From Aporophyla lueneburgensis (taxonomy: Eukaryota; Arthropoda; Insecta; Lepidoptera; Noctuidae), in the NCBI GenBank assembly GCA_932294355.1, contig OW028761.1, positions 3,038,001 to 3,102,000 on the forward strand: a DNA stretch of 64,000 nt, given 5' to 3'. Of the stretch, positions 1-11,812 are shown piece after piece. The notes beneath the pieces were generated by a model that was not told where the DNA came from, did not search any database, and saw only the letters and a program-made list of their open reading frames with translations. The position numbers and the translations under genes are program-made. Positions within the stretch are counted from its first letter, which is position 1; each line of letters opens with the position of its first letter.

Positions 1-1091
1 TACCTGAATAAAACGTTTTTATTTTTTATATAAATACCCTAATATTTATATAAAAAAGTTTGCAATACAACTTTTTAAATTTTAAGGTTATGTTTGAAAA
101 CTAACAATACTAACCTATTTACATAAGCACTATTGTTACTAAAACCAAAATACTAACAAAATTAGGGACCCAGTTTGAAATAAAGTTTTATTTTATTTTA
201 TTTCGCGGGTTGCTCTTGCGTATTCACTCACCGTGATATGTTCTAATTGTTAGTAGTAAGTAATTTAAGGTTAAGTAATGTAATTTTAGGATACCTGTTT
301 TTTTTTTAATAAAATCTGATTTTATATCTACTTTTTAGTTTTATTTCTAAAACAAATGACATCATTTTATAAGTACACACCTAGTAAACTAAGGGCTAAC
401 TAAAAATAATAAAAAAAAACGACGGGTTGCACTCCGGGAGTGCCCGGCAGCAGTGAAAACTTGAATATTAACGTTGTGCATTTTTGATATTTTGGAATGG
501 TTAGAGAATAATTTTGCACGAATTGCTTTAATTATCAGTAGAATGAAATATTTATTTATTGCGCTATCGTACACAAACATGACAATTTATATTACATTAA
601 AAAGTTTATCTCTCAGAAAAATCAACTTCCATCCATAATTTCGACGACGGCAACTACATAGACGGTCGAGCCATCAGCTGTCACCATCCATGGATGCGCG
701 TGGCACGCTGTAACATAAACACACATGAACATTCGCGCAAGCGTCCTGCGCCGCCTAAACGAAACAGCAGGCGCAGGCATACATTTTCGCCGCGCTGTAG
801 AAAGAGAGGGGGATACTTCCTCTCCTAGGCCGCGCTGGCTGTCTACTCTCCATCCGTCTTACGAATTTTCGATCAGGTCACGTGTCCTGACGCGAGTTTA
901 ACATTTTTTACCCATTACAAAAAAGTGCACAACGCCGCTAAAGAAGTTTTCACTTCAAAAAAAAAACATTTAAAGTAAGACTAATTTTCTAAAAAAAACA
1001 TACCATATAGCCCCACTTAACGGTATGTAAAATTGTCCTATTAAAAGAGGCGCGTGGTCACGTCGCGCCTGTCTGCAGGAGCCTTAATAAA
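1..1091. other. Intergenic or intronic sequence without a recognisable gene
   Basis: AT-rich sequence with homopolymer runs. A more GC-rich patch lies at about 640-900. No open frame here resembles a known protein, and the short frames at 389-580 and 1054-1308 look like chance. I see no RNA gene or element ends. Confidence 0.6.
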
Positions 1092-1691
1092 TATGACGAC
1101 CCCAATTTTTTTTTTTTTTTTCAGTATGGGAAATCATCGAATGACTTCTCCCGCTCTGGGCGGAGCGGGAGGGCGTGTCAGACTTTTACTGACTAAAACC
1201 CACCCGTGTTCCATCAGTTGCCCATATGCCAGGGTCACGGTATCTCTTTCGAACAATCACGCGACCCCGGCAGGCATCGGTCCTAGTAGACCCCTTCACT
1301 GCTGCTGACATCTCTTTGAGGCGCGCGTGGAACACTACGCGCCGTCGACCCGAGCCTTACCGGGCGGCGAGCTACCCATTGCTCGCCACCCGCAAGCTCG
1401 CGCCTACGGTGGCCGGGAGTCCGCTATGGACTCCCGACGCCCGGGGCGTCTCCTCCTGCGGCGGCTAGGGACGTGAGGGCGCAGAAACTGCCACTCCCTC
1501 ACGCGCCCCGCCTCCTCCTTCGCGAGCATTACTGCTTCGCAGAAGGAGGTGACGGCTTCCCATTCCCTCTCGCTCTATACCATGGCTCGCACCAGGGCCT
1601 GACGCGAGAGGTCGCCGCCGCCGATCGCCTCCACGAGGACACGGCGGTGCTCCGCCCAGGCAGGGCAAACTTCCACCGTATGACGACCCCA
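1092..1691 (-). mobile_element. 5'-truncated R1-clade LINE with 13-bp target duplication
   Basis: The element lies on the minus strand. Its A-tail is the T-run at about 1105-1121, and its truncated 5' end is near 1678. The target duplication TATGACGACCCCA is present at 1092-1104 and 1679-1691. Read on the minus strand it encodes the end of a reverse-transcriptase ORF, then a 3' UTR shared with about ten other copies in this window (for example 44,293-44,946). The ORF end retains only part of the C-terminal Cys/His motif because truncation falls inside it. Duplications of 13-14 bp fit the R1 clade. Confidence 0.8.
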
Positions 1692-2069
1692 TTGAATTAC
1701 TATATCAGAAAATTTGAATGAATGACAATTTCATGATAAAGTCAATCAATTGAATTATATGAACTAAGAGGGTTTTTGTATGGTTTTGTAACTAAGAGGG
1801 TTGTGTATGTTGTTTTTATTATTTATATCAGCTTGAGTTTAGTTTTCAATGTTTTGTTGGTATATTGGCGTGTGTTAGCTGACATAAACCTACATGATGG
1901 GCACTTATAAAATGTCAGAAGCTACCTTCTGATCTGCACCTAGGTGCACGGTTCCAAATTATTGATTTCTATGGAGAAAGGCCGCCAAGAAGCTCCATGG
2001 GTACTCTTTTAAAAATAATTGGCTTTTACAATTGTTTCAAATTAGAATGTTATTCAGTATGGGAGAATG
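1692..2069. other. Short gap between two retroelements, no gene seen
   Basis: AT-rich sequence between the R1-type fragment and the LTR element. No coding or structural signal was recognised. Confidence 0.55.
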
Positions 2070-2074
2070 GTGTT

Positions 2075-2298
2075 TTTGTGGGTGCGTGTATATAGTCTTT
2101 AGGTGTGTGTGTACGGAGAGAAATCAAATGCGGATTAGATTGGAATATGTACTTTACTTTACGAAAGGATTTACATAAGGAATTTAGTATTAAGATCGTA
2201 AGCGCGTCTATAGGCTATGGTGTCTGCGGGCGAACTGTCGGTCGCCGGGCACTGCGCATTTAACTCGAATACAAAATGAAGCGTCAGCGCCCACAACA
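2075..2298 (-). repeat. 3' LTR of the CsRn1-clade element
   Basis: On the minus strand it starts TGTTGTGGGC and ends at ACCCACAAA. It matches 12869-13092 at every position I compared except one. It follows a purine-rich tract directly. Confidence 0.9.
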
Positions 2299-2310
2299 CT
2301 ACTCCTCCCT
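2299..2310 (-). other. Polypurine tract of the CsRn1-clade element
   Basis: The minus strand reads AGGGAGGAGTAG immediately before the TGTTGT start of the 3' LTR. This is the expected place and composition for the plus-strand primer. Confidence 0.75.
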
Positions 2311-2958
2311 GTTTAAAAAAAAAAACAAAAGTTTTTTTACAAAATACTATCATCATTCTAAAATCGAATATGTAACAAAATAACACCACCAAACACATTT
2401 CTGACTAACAGTACTACCAGTTACAAAGAATTTGCTTATACATCATTTAGGTTCTATAAACTATGTCGTAAACTGATATCTGTGTGCCTTTGCGCAACTT
2501 ACATTGTACACTTTAAACAATGTTGTGACTACTGTAATGAAAGTTTTAAGTTTTATCATCACGCTACGATTACAAAAGGGTATCAGCAGTGTATGTCTTT
2601 TTATTAAAATATCTTTTCACTTATTTCTTACATGAAAATACAGTTAACATATTGTTAAAACAACATGAATACACAGTAAAAAAAATATCTAATGCTAACA
2701 ACAATATAACCTTATTACTAACAATTTAAGGGTAGTCACCATGACGAACTACTCTGCAAAAATAAATTGGCACCCCTGAGAGTCCACAGTATTCGTCATG
2801 ATGACGCCAAATAAAAAACACATTCACACTTGCGTTTTTACTTACACTATTAGACACATTAATCTATTTTAAAATTACACATATGTACTTCGCATAACTT
2901 GACTTGAATGGACGATGGACGATGATTTCTGAGCCGATTATCTTAATACAAATGTAAT
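2311..2958 (-). other. 3' non-coding part of the CsRn1-clade element
   Basis: AT-rich stretch between the end of pol and the polypurine tract. I see no envelope-like frame here, so the element appears to lack an env gene. Confidence 0.5.
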
Positions 2959-4916
2959 TTAACGATATTTAAATGGTATTTTGCTTACTCGACCAGTTCG
3001 CGTTGTATATGTTTCGCTACTGGGTTTGCTTGTTTGAAAAGTTACTTTTTTCGGTTTTGTATCTTTTAAAATGTCAGTTTTATCCGTTATCTGTTTATCA
3101 TAATTCTCCGATGGCGATTCATTTTCTGTCAATATATATGCTGGTTTTAAACGGTCTATAGATACATTGGTTTGTCTGTCTGGCAACTTGTACTTTATCA
3201 TTTCTGCTGATGACGCGGTATGGTCCATCATACGGAGATTGTAATGGTTTCCGTACTGCGTCATTCCTTATGAATACATAATCGCTAGTGCATAAATCTT
3301 TGTGTACAAAAATCTGGTGGGGTGACTTGTTTTCCCTACCGGACGGCTTTATTCCATCTATCACGTCCTTTAATTTTTTTACAAAACTGTTATCATCGTA
3401 GGATTTCACATTACTGACGTCGTAAAAGTCACCTGGTAACCTAATATTGCTACCATACAACATTTGAGCTGCGGTTACGCCTGTGTCAGACCTAATAGTT
3501 GTGCGTAACCCTAACATTACCGTTGCCAATTCGTCTACCCAGCTTTTGCTATCTAAACGAGCTTTTAACGCAGATTTTAATGATCTATGCCATCGTTCTA
3601 CCGCTCCATTGCATTGAGGATGATAAGGAGTGGTACGCGTTTTTTGAATTCCCAATAACAACATTAGCTCTTTAAATAAATTACTTTCAAATTGTCTTCC
3701 CTGATCACTTGTGAGCTTTACTGGACAGCCATAACGACTAATCCAACCGTCATATATCGTTTTGGCTACTACTTCTGCAGTTATTTCTTTTATCGGGAAC
3801 GCCTCTGGCCAACGCGTAAATCTATCTATGATTGTCAAACCATATCTAAATTCTTCAGGTGACGTTGGTAAAGGTCCTACAATGTCTATATGAATATGTT
3901 CAAAACGCTTACTACTCTCAAAAGTTCCTAAATCTGAACTAGTATGTTTTTGAATTTTCGCTTTTTGACATCTAATGCAAGTTTTTGCCCAATTACCAAC
4001 ATCCTTATTCATGTTTGGCCAAAAATACCTATTACTAACCAATTTCCTACTTGTCTTAATACCTGGATGGCTCAAATTATGTATCGAATCGAAGGCTAAA
4101 CGTCGGAATTTTCCAATCAGGTACGGACGTGCGGTATCGGATGACATTTCGCACACTACGTACTTATCCGTTCCAAATAGAATAACACGTTTCAACAACA
4201 CGTTGTTATTGTCATTTGAATCGCTTTGCATTTTTGCAAGCTCGACGTCCGTTTCCTGCGCAGCTGCAAGCTCTGAGAAATCGAGCATCGTGGGACACGA
4301 TATAGTTGATACTCTAGATAAAGCATCTGCAACTATGTTATCGTTCCCTTCAATGTGCCTTATGTCTGTACTAAATTCGCTAATGAACATAATTTGCCTA
4401 GCTCGACGTGACGTTTCCCTATTCGTACCTGTTTTATTAAATGCAAAAGTTAAGGGCTTATGATCTGTAAATATAATCAACTCTTGACCTTCAACCATAT
4501 TACGAAAGTGAATTATAGCCAAATAAATTCCTAATAGTTCTCTATCATAAGTGCTATATTTAATTTGAGCATCTGTCAACTTTTTAGAATAATTACCCAA
4601 TGGTTTCCACTCGTTATTAACGTTTTGCTGTAATACTGCACCTACACAAGTGTCTGACGCATCGGTCATCAATGCCAAAGGAGTATCTGTCATTGGATAC
4701 GATAACAAAACTACATTTCTTAGGTCTTCTTTGCATTGTTCGAAATTGCGTTCGGCGTCTTCTGTCCAGTTAATTTTAGTTTTATCTTTACGCCTAGAAT
4801 TTCCTAAGTACTTGTTTAACTCTGTTTGGTGATCAGCTGAGTGAGGAATACTTGCTCTATAAAAATTCAACATTCCCAAAAACCTTCTTAGGTCCTCAAT
4901 AGTTTGTGGTTTGGGG
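2959..4916 (-). pseudogene. pol 3' part of the CsRn1-clade element: RNase H and integrase
   Basis: This is the downstream half of pol, separated from the reverse transcriptase by the hAT insertion. The break falls inside a Pro-Lys-Pro linker found on both sides. The frame then gives the RNase H region (TDASDTCVGAVL, later FTDHKPL), the integrase His/Cys zinc region (HNLSHPG ... CIRCQKAK), and the DDE core (HIHIDIVGP, TSDQG, NGAVERWH). Near 3,200 the frame shifts. The first frame runs out at 3,119, while the expected C-terminal sequence (DRLKPAY) continues in another frame to 2,959. Integrase would insert cDNA in the nucleus. The frameshift and the split make this copy non-functional. Confidence 0.85.
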
Positions 4917-5099
4917 CAGGGACTTGAAACGTTACTCCAATCTCTCTCTAATAACGCTACGCATAGTTTCAGTAACGATAATTTGTACCGTTCCACCAGG
5001 ATCGTAACTAAATATTTATTTTGGTTACAACGATATGAACAACGGAACGAAATCTTAAACTATTTAGTAACAATAACAAAAATATATCGTTACTAGTAT

Positions 5100-6190
5100 A
5101 ACGAAATAATAACGTTATTCATTTCGATACGCAACCTTGAGGGCTGAGGCACATAAGTACCTATTAGATTATTCCCGCTCCCCGCTTGAGTTCAATACGG
5201 CAACGTAACATTTCGCCGTGATTGTTTGTTTACTGATTTCTGTCGAATATTTTGAGTTTGACAGTTTTCCTATTAAATCATGGGCCGTAAGAAGAGGAAT
5301 TTTGTATACAGATATTTTTTACTGAGTGACGACAAAGAAACGTCGAAATGTGATGTTCCACCTACAATCTTAAATTACGATTAATGATAATTTATCGATG
5401 ATAACCAAAAAGTTAACATGTCAGTTATTTATTGCAAGATAGAATGATGTTATTTGAAGAAAGTTTTCAATCATATTTCGGTTTCGTGATTGCGTTGGCG
5501 GCAAAATTTTATACCTACCTATTCGATACTACGATGACAACGTTATAGTTAGGGATTCTTCGTCCGCTCATTTGATTTTGATTTATTCATAACGTCCGCG
5601 AGCGCGACTAATGTTCTGTTTACAATTACTAAAGGTTTGTCGTATAGTATTTTATAACAAATTCGTATTCCAAACTACGATATAGGACATGCATTGTTTA
5701 AAACCCCGTTAAGTTTTGTTGTGAGTTTTTAAATAACAAACTAACACTATGCCCGCGGGGTCTGCGTAGATTTCGCATAGGTATTCTCCCAAAATAGAAC
5801 CCATGTTATTCGCTGATAATGCAGATTTTTACAGATGAAGGAATTTTTATCATCAGTTTAGTATTTTTTGAGTTATTTACCATTAAAAAAAAAACATAAT
5901 TACAATAAATTAAAGTATTTTTAAAATATTATTTGTGTACCTACACATATCATAAATTAACATTTGGAAGTAAGTAGTTAGGTAACTTTAGGTAGATATC
6001 TATCTTTTCTCAATTTATATTTATAGCATAAAACCTCTATTATATTGTTTAACATAGCATAACTAAAAAAACATAAACTTGACATCACGCCTGTACTCCC
6101 AAAGGGTTAGGCAGAGTTGTATTCCTAACACCCACGTTTCACCAGTTATGTTTTGGTCCAATGGCTCTTCCATTAGAGCGACCTATTGTA
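5100..6190. other. Internal hAT sequence, no gene recognised
   Basis: AT-rich sequence inside the outer hAT element. No coding frame above background and no obvious transposase remnant on either strand. Confidence 0.5.
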
Positions 6191-6194
6191 TTTA

Positions 6195-8765
6195 ATTGTA
6201 ACTAGGGATTGCAAAATCCGGATTATTTCCAAATCCGGATTTACAAAGTATAATCGCACACAAATCCGGACTATCCGGATTTTTCGAAGTTTTTTATTTT
6301 ATTTAAAAAAACATAAGTTTACGTGTAAACTATACAACGACACTCAAGGGACTGTGCACATTTCGACGCTATAGAGAGTTGTCGTTAAAAATAAAAAAAA
6401 ACCGCGCCATCCTTGCATCCCGATGCTTTGAAAGAAAGTAAACCAAGTTCTTCAGCACACTTCTTAGCTTTCTTCGCCTTAGCTTTCACGATCGGCCCCG
6501 ACATTGGCATATTATGCTGGCGCTGTCGGTGAAATTATGATAGTATAGCTTGATCCAAATCTTCGTATTTAGGTTTCTTATTTGGAAGATTTTCTATCCT
6601 GCTCTGCTTGTAGAATTTTTTCTTTATTTTTCGATATGGTGGACACGGTAGAACGACTAAATCTAAAGCGTCTGCCAACATTACTTAAAAAAGTAAAACT
6701 TTTTCGTCAATACACACTGATTTTCTCTTACTTACCATGTTTACAGTTAGAAAGTTTGTGAGCAACTTGGAATATGATAACGTATAGATAATCCATAACT
6801 CCTTGTAACAACACACGCATAAGCAATCCCAATTTATAATCAAAAGAACGGATTTCTTAGAAAGTTTAGTATGATTCCAAAACTAAACAGGGCCTGCATC
6901 ACATTCTGGCAATGCAGGAAAATGAAAGGTAAGAAGTGGGGCCTATCCCCCAAAATCATACTTTGACTGTACACCGCAGTGATCCGACTCATGATCACCT
7001 ACGGGGCCGTGTTCTTGTAGCCCTGCACCAAGCTTATTACAGCCTGCAACAAACTGCAACGCATGCAAAGACTAGCCTGCATGGCGGTCACAGGCTGCAT
7101 GAGGACTACTCCGGCTGCAGCCATGGACGCCATGCTGGGACTACTTCCGCTCCACCTGTTCATACAGCAGGAAGCCACGATGGCGGCAGCGTGTCTGGAT
7201 GAAACTGACCTCTGGCGAAAGAGAGACACACAACACACGCTGCTTAAGGAACTCAACAATGAGTTCCCCATCACTAAGGCCGGGTGGTAAATGACCGGGT
7301 ATCCAAACAGTTCATTTTTGATAAAAAATACAGCATCCAGCTTCACGAAGATCGCCGATGTGGAGGTTTGCCCCCCACTAAGTTGCGCATCTTCACGGAT
7401 GGATCAAAAACAGACAGTGGCACAGGTGCTGGAGTCTTCTCGCAGGACTTCTACATACATATAGGCACACCGTTGGGAGTCCACAACACGTTGTTCCAGG
7501 CTGAATGCATTGGGATCACTCTTGCTGCTTCAGCCATTATGGCCAGGGCAGTTAAAGACCACTTGATCCGCATACTCATAGATAGTATGGCTATTCTGCA
7601 AGCGCTGGACAGTCACTCGATTGACTCTAGGCTAATATACGAGTGCCACCAGCGCCTCAACCAGGTAGGTAGCCTCAATAATATAACCATTCAATGGATA
7701 AAAGGACACAACGGTTCGCTAGGTAACGATGCCGCCGATGAACTTGCCAGAAGGGAGTCGAGCACGACACCGGTGGGACCAGAACCCATCGCGCGACTCT
7801 CCTTTGAGTTCCTACGCTCTCTTGTAACAAAACGTACCAGGGATCTACACTGTGAGCTATGGGTGGACCAAAGTGAGTGCAGGCATGCCAAGGAAGCACT
7901 TCCTACCATCGATGCCCGCCTCACAAAACAGGTCCTCTGGTAGACAAACGACAGCTGCGTTGCTGCGACAGCAGCAATAACTGGCCATGGGTCGTTTAAT
8001 AAACATCTATTTGTCGTAGGAGTTACAGACAGTCTGCTGTGCAGGGCCTGCATTGAGGACGACGAGACAGCAACGCACGTGCTTCAAAAACTGCCCGCGC
8101 GATCGCCACATATAGGGCCAAGTACTTCGGTAACCCAGGTATCCTACATGAGATAGTCAGCAACATCAAGGCGTTGCTGGCCTTTCTCGAGGAGCTGAGG
8201 TGGATCGAATAACCGATTTCCCACCCGAACGCAAAATACGCGCTCAGACGTGAAGTTGCGGACACCAGCCCGTTCTACCTATGTATGATACCGACAGTCG
8301 AGCTTATTACGGACTAGGATAATAAAGCGACAAAAGAAACGTACACAGCTGCGCAGTTTTCACTAATTTTGGCAACTTAAAAAGTACTTTTTATTTTTTA
8401 TTTGTTGTCGTTACTGGGAGTGGGTGCAATGCTATACAGAGTGTATCATTGTATGGAAGACAAGATAAACCATTTAAAGTGAAGTGATTTCGACGCTTTA
8501 GTGAGTTTGTCGTTAAAGCGAATGACGTTACATGGAGTGTACATTGTTTTTAGATTTGTCACGTAGTAGTTTACGCTGAAATATAATTAAGTTGGTGGTT
8601 GAAGACACATGCTCTATTTAATAGGTTTACAAAGAAACGCTTTATTGAAATTCGAAAAAACCGGCTTTTAATATTAAAATCCGAATTTTTATGAGGACGG
8701 AAAATCAGGATTTTTCAGTTATTTTCGAATTCAGAACTATCCGGATTACAATCTCTAATTATAAC
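6195..8765. mobile_element. Nested hAT-like element with imperfect 8-bp target duplication
   Basis: The left end TAGGGATTGCAAAATCCGG (from 6203) and the right end, read in reverse as TAGAGATTGTAATCCGG (to 8757), form imperfect terminal repeats. The flanks ATTGTAAC (6195-6202) and ATTATAAC (8758-8765) are an 8-bp duplication with one difference. Subterminal CCGGATT motifs repeat at both ends. A roughly 29-bp direct repeat (TTCGACGCT...GTCGTTAAA, with differences) occurs near 6,360 and 8,490. The interior carries a LINE fragment. This element is older than the outer hAT, judging by the mismatches. Confidence 0.7.
6870..8335 (+). pseudogene. I-superfamily LINE fragment: end of reverse transcriptase, RNase H, Cys/His tail
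   Basis: Broken frames between about 6,930 and 7,270 resemble the end of a LINE reverse transcriptase (tyrosine-rich helix, then the LQRMQRLACMAVTG block). An open frame at 7284-7943 (219 codons) holds an RNase H domain: FTDGSKTDSGTGAG, then AECIGI, then DSMAIL, and WIKGHNGSLGNDAADELA at the end. A following frame has a CRACIEDDETATH motif, the usual C-terminal Cys/His element, before stops. There is no endonuclease region, so it is 5'-truncated and decayed. It lies inside the nested hAT-like element. Confidence 0.7.
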
Positions 8766-8769
8766 TTGT

Positions 8770-9980
8770 TTTCAAAAAATAAAATGTGTAGGTAATTTGC
8801 TCACCCCGCAGCGTTTTTCTTCCTTGTAGAATTGTTTTGCCCGTCATAATTTCTAAACGAAAGGTCCGATTCTAATAATATTAAAGAGGATTTTATATTT
8901 ACAATTGGTGAGGTCAGTATTTACACCTTTGGCCCTGTCCGCACCGCTATTTTTCACCGTGCGATTATCTTCTCATAGTTCGCTAACTTATTAAATATAA
9001 TGGGATTGCCACACAGGCGCGGTTGGAAATTCACGTGGAAAAAATCTGTGGTTTGATGCAAATTGAACGCGATGCGATGCGATTTAATTTCCACGCGAAT
9101 GTTTTGTTCAGTATTAAGTAGTTATAACTATGGCCCGCACTGTGAAATAAAATTCGCGCGTTTCGTTCTGTCGTGCACAGGCGCCGGCGCTATTAACAGG
9201 ATGTCGCGCGCATAGTCTCCCACCCAATCGGCGGCCGCACAGGAGTTATCAGGAAACGACGATATTGCTAACATAACATCACGCCACTATTCCTCAAAGG
9301 TGTAGAAGGTGTAGAAGACACTCACATTTTGACAGTTATATTCAAGTCCCATGTAATGTGTAGGTGGCGAGCCTATTGCCATCAACCGGGCATAATCCTA
9401 ATTCGAGTATATCCAAAGTACCACGACATAATATTCAAGGCGGAACTGTAGGAGAAAATAAATTTCAAGATATAAAGGGTGTATGGGAAACGCTTCCGAA
9501 AACAGATAGTAGGTGATAGGGCTAGTTATTCTTGATACGCAACCATATATTTTTTTTGGATATTTTGATTAAATATTACCATATTTTTGGCATTTTTTAT
9601 ACAGACGCCAGCATATCAAGCTACCCGAAACTGTCAAATTTTCTCAATAAATCTTGAACCTAATACTTTAGCGATAAAGTTGAAAACCTATTACAGAAAT
9701 TCGACAGATTGTAGTAGTAGTAGCTTTACGTGTTAACAGTTAAATGAACCATTATTTGAGATATAAAACATATACTATCAAAAAAAAAAATTTGATCTTT
9801 AGCATGCAATGTAAATTCAAATGTAAAAATCAGCTGATCATCGCGCACGCCGATAGACGCGTGGTCGACGACCCCAAGTACTGTTGAAAAATTGGCTGAC
9901 TGTTCTGTTGAAACATAAAATCATCGTCACTGTCACCTGTAAATAATGAATAATATCTTAACCCAAACTTTTATACACCA
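8770..9980. other. Internal sequence of the outer hAT element, no gene seen
   Basis: Mixed AT-rich sequence with a GC-richer patch at about 9,160-9,250. No frame or family was recognised. Confidence 0.5.
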
Positions 9981-9988
9981 GACAATAA

Positions 9989-10070
9989 CTGGTCATGTGG
10001 GCTACAGATATGTGAATTAATTTTTAGATAGAAAAAAATTAATTCACATATCTGTAGCCCACATGACCAG
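9989..10070. repeat. Perfect 37-bp inverted repeat with 8-nt loop
   Basis: Arms 9989-10025 and 10034-10070 are exact reverse complements by eye, separated by 8 nt. The arms begin CTGGTCATGTGGGCTACAG. It lies within the right part of the outer hAT element. It could be a small foldback element or a structural hairpin. Confidence 0.85.
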
Positions 10071-10289
10071 TGAGGCAGAAATAACAATCGTATTCATTCG
10101 TTAATAGTTAAAATGATAGGTACTCACTCATTATAATAACAGAATGAACCGATGAGACGTGTAGGTATAATATGTTAAAGTTTACACAAAATATACAACG
10201 TGCACTCTCTAATGAATAAATGCTTGGATACGGCGCGCGGCGATGCGATGGCATATACAGGGGTGCGACGGGAGGAGCGGTGTTCAGCG

Positions 10290-10530
10290 GGCAATTTTTT
10301 AAACATAACGTTATAAGTGAAACTGTAACGTTTCACCTGTAACGTTATTAAATCGGATATAAGCATAACGTTACTGATTCCTTTAACGCTACTTGTTATA
10401 TTGTTCTTTAACAATAATATTCTATAACGTTATTCTTTATAACGTTTTTCATATTTTTAGGTTTGAGTATCGTTACAAAATTTGAAACGTTATAAGGTAA
10501 CATTTAGAGTAACGGAACAAAATTCATTTC
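10290..10530. repeat. Subterminal AACGTTA-type motif cluster of the hAT element
   Basis: TAACGTT/AACGTTA and close variants occur many times here (for example near 10,308, 10,340, 10,367, 10,424, 10,440 and 10,485). Similar motifs lie at the other end (about 4,930-5,120). Such clusters are typical transposase-binding regions in hAT elements. Confidence 0.6.
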
Positions 10531-10553
10531 GTTTTCAAGTCCCTGGTTTGGGG

Positions 10554-11812
10554 AAATCTAAAATAGCTTGAACTTTATCTTCTAGGGGTCTAATTCCCTC
10601 TACGGATATGAAGTATCCTAAAAATTCTAATTTTTGTTTACCAAAACTGCATTTAGAGAAATTAATAGTTATACCATATTCATTGAATCGTTCAAAAACT
10701 TTTTTTAAGTGCTGTTTATGCTGCGTTTCATTGTCTGACGCAATTATTACGTCATCAATATAATTAAGTAAAAAATCTAAACCTTGTAAAACATTATGAT
10801 GCATGAAACGCTGAAAAGTTTGTGCCGCATTGCGTAATCCGAAAGGCATGCGCATGAATTCATATGAACCAAAAGGTGTTATCACAGCAGTTTTTTCAAT
10901 GTCATTTTCCGCGACAGGTATACAATTGTATGCTCGATTTATATCTAATTTAGAAAAAATCTTCTTATTTGCCAAAATGTACGTAAAATCATGAAGACGG
11001 GGCACGGGGTAGCGATCCGGTTTAGTGATCGCATTTAAACGCCTATAATCTCCACATGGCCTAATATTACCGTCCTTCTTGGGTACTACATGCAGGGGAC
11101 TTGCCCAAGCGCTATGGCTCGGCCTACAGATCCCAAGCTCTTGCATAACCCTAAATTCATTTTTAGCTTTTACATACCTGTCCGGTGGAAGCTGTCTGGC
11201 TCGCGCGTACACTGGAGTACCTGTTGTCTCTATGTGATGACAAACGCCATGTTTAGGTGTCTCCTTATATGAAACAGGCTTAGTTAGATCTGGAAACTTA
11301 CTCAATAACTCGTAATAGTGGCAATTATCAACAATGGTTTTTACAGTGGGCTCAGGCAAACTAGAGAGATTTCCTCTCGTGCTTAAATTAGTAACCTCAT
11401 CGACTTGCCTTCGTCCGTTCAAGTCAATTAACAACTTATGATTAGCTAAGAAGTCAGCACCTAATATTGTTTGCTGTACGTCCGCTATCGTAAATAACCA
11501 ACGGAACGCTCTTCTAAGATTTAAGTCTAGTTCTAAAATATGTGTACCGTACGTAGTAATCTCGGTACCGTTCGCAGCGTACAACTTATAATTAGCACTA
11601 TTTGCGTTAGCACTTTTAAATACGGCCTTGCGAGGTAGAACAGACACATTTGCACCACTATCCACTAAAAAGTTCAAACCTGAATTCCTATCCCGGACAC
11701 ATAGACGGTGATTGACGTGCGCGCGGTCACAGCCTCCCGTCGCTGACTGCACCGACTCTAGTTTTCCGATGGCTTGGCGTCTTTCTTCTTCCAGTTGCAC
11801 GGTTGAGCACAC
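10554..11812 (-). CDS. pol 5' part of the CsRn1-clade element: protease and reverse transcriptase
   Basis: The frame has a retropepsin-like aspartic protease motif (LVDSGANVSV, later ILGADFL) followed by a gypsy-type reverse transcriptase. Reverse transcriptase blocks seen: WASPLHVVPKKDG, GDYRRLNAIT, FSKLDINRAY, the MPFGLRNA block, and the catalytic YIDD box. It runs into the inserted hAT at 10,545 and hits a stop just inside it, so RNase H and integrase are cut off. The listed start overlaps the end of gag, and the true protein would arise by frameshift from gag. It is intact as far as it goes but cannot make a full Pol. Confidence 0.85.

Larger units (their letters stand above)
4909..10553. 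mobile_element. hAT-type DNA transposon inserted in gypsy pol
   Basis: The termini CAGGGACTTGAAA (from 4917) and its reverse complement (to 10545) form short inverted repeats. The 8-bp duplication GTTTGGGG flanks them (4909-4916 and 10546-10553). An 8-bp duplication with CAGGG ends is typical of the hAT superfamily. Both ends are rich in AACGTTA-like motifs, as expected for subterminal transposase-binding sites. I see no open hAT transposase inside, so this copy is non-autonomous or decayed. It carries a second hAT-like element (6203-8757) and a long hairpin (9989-10070). The host gypsy pol reads through if the element and one duplication are removed. Confidence 0.85.

Noticed and set aside
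2311..2958. Envelope gene that would make the gypsy element an errantivirus
   Set aside because: No signal peptide, membrane segment or long frame between integrase and the 3' LTR.
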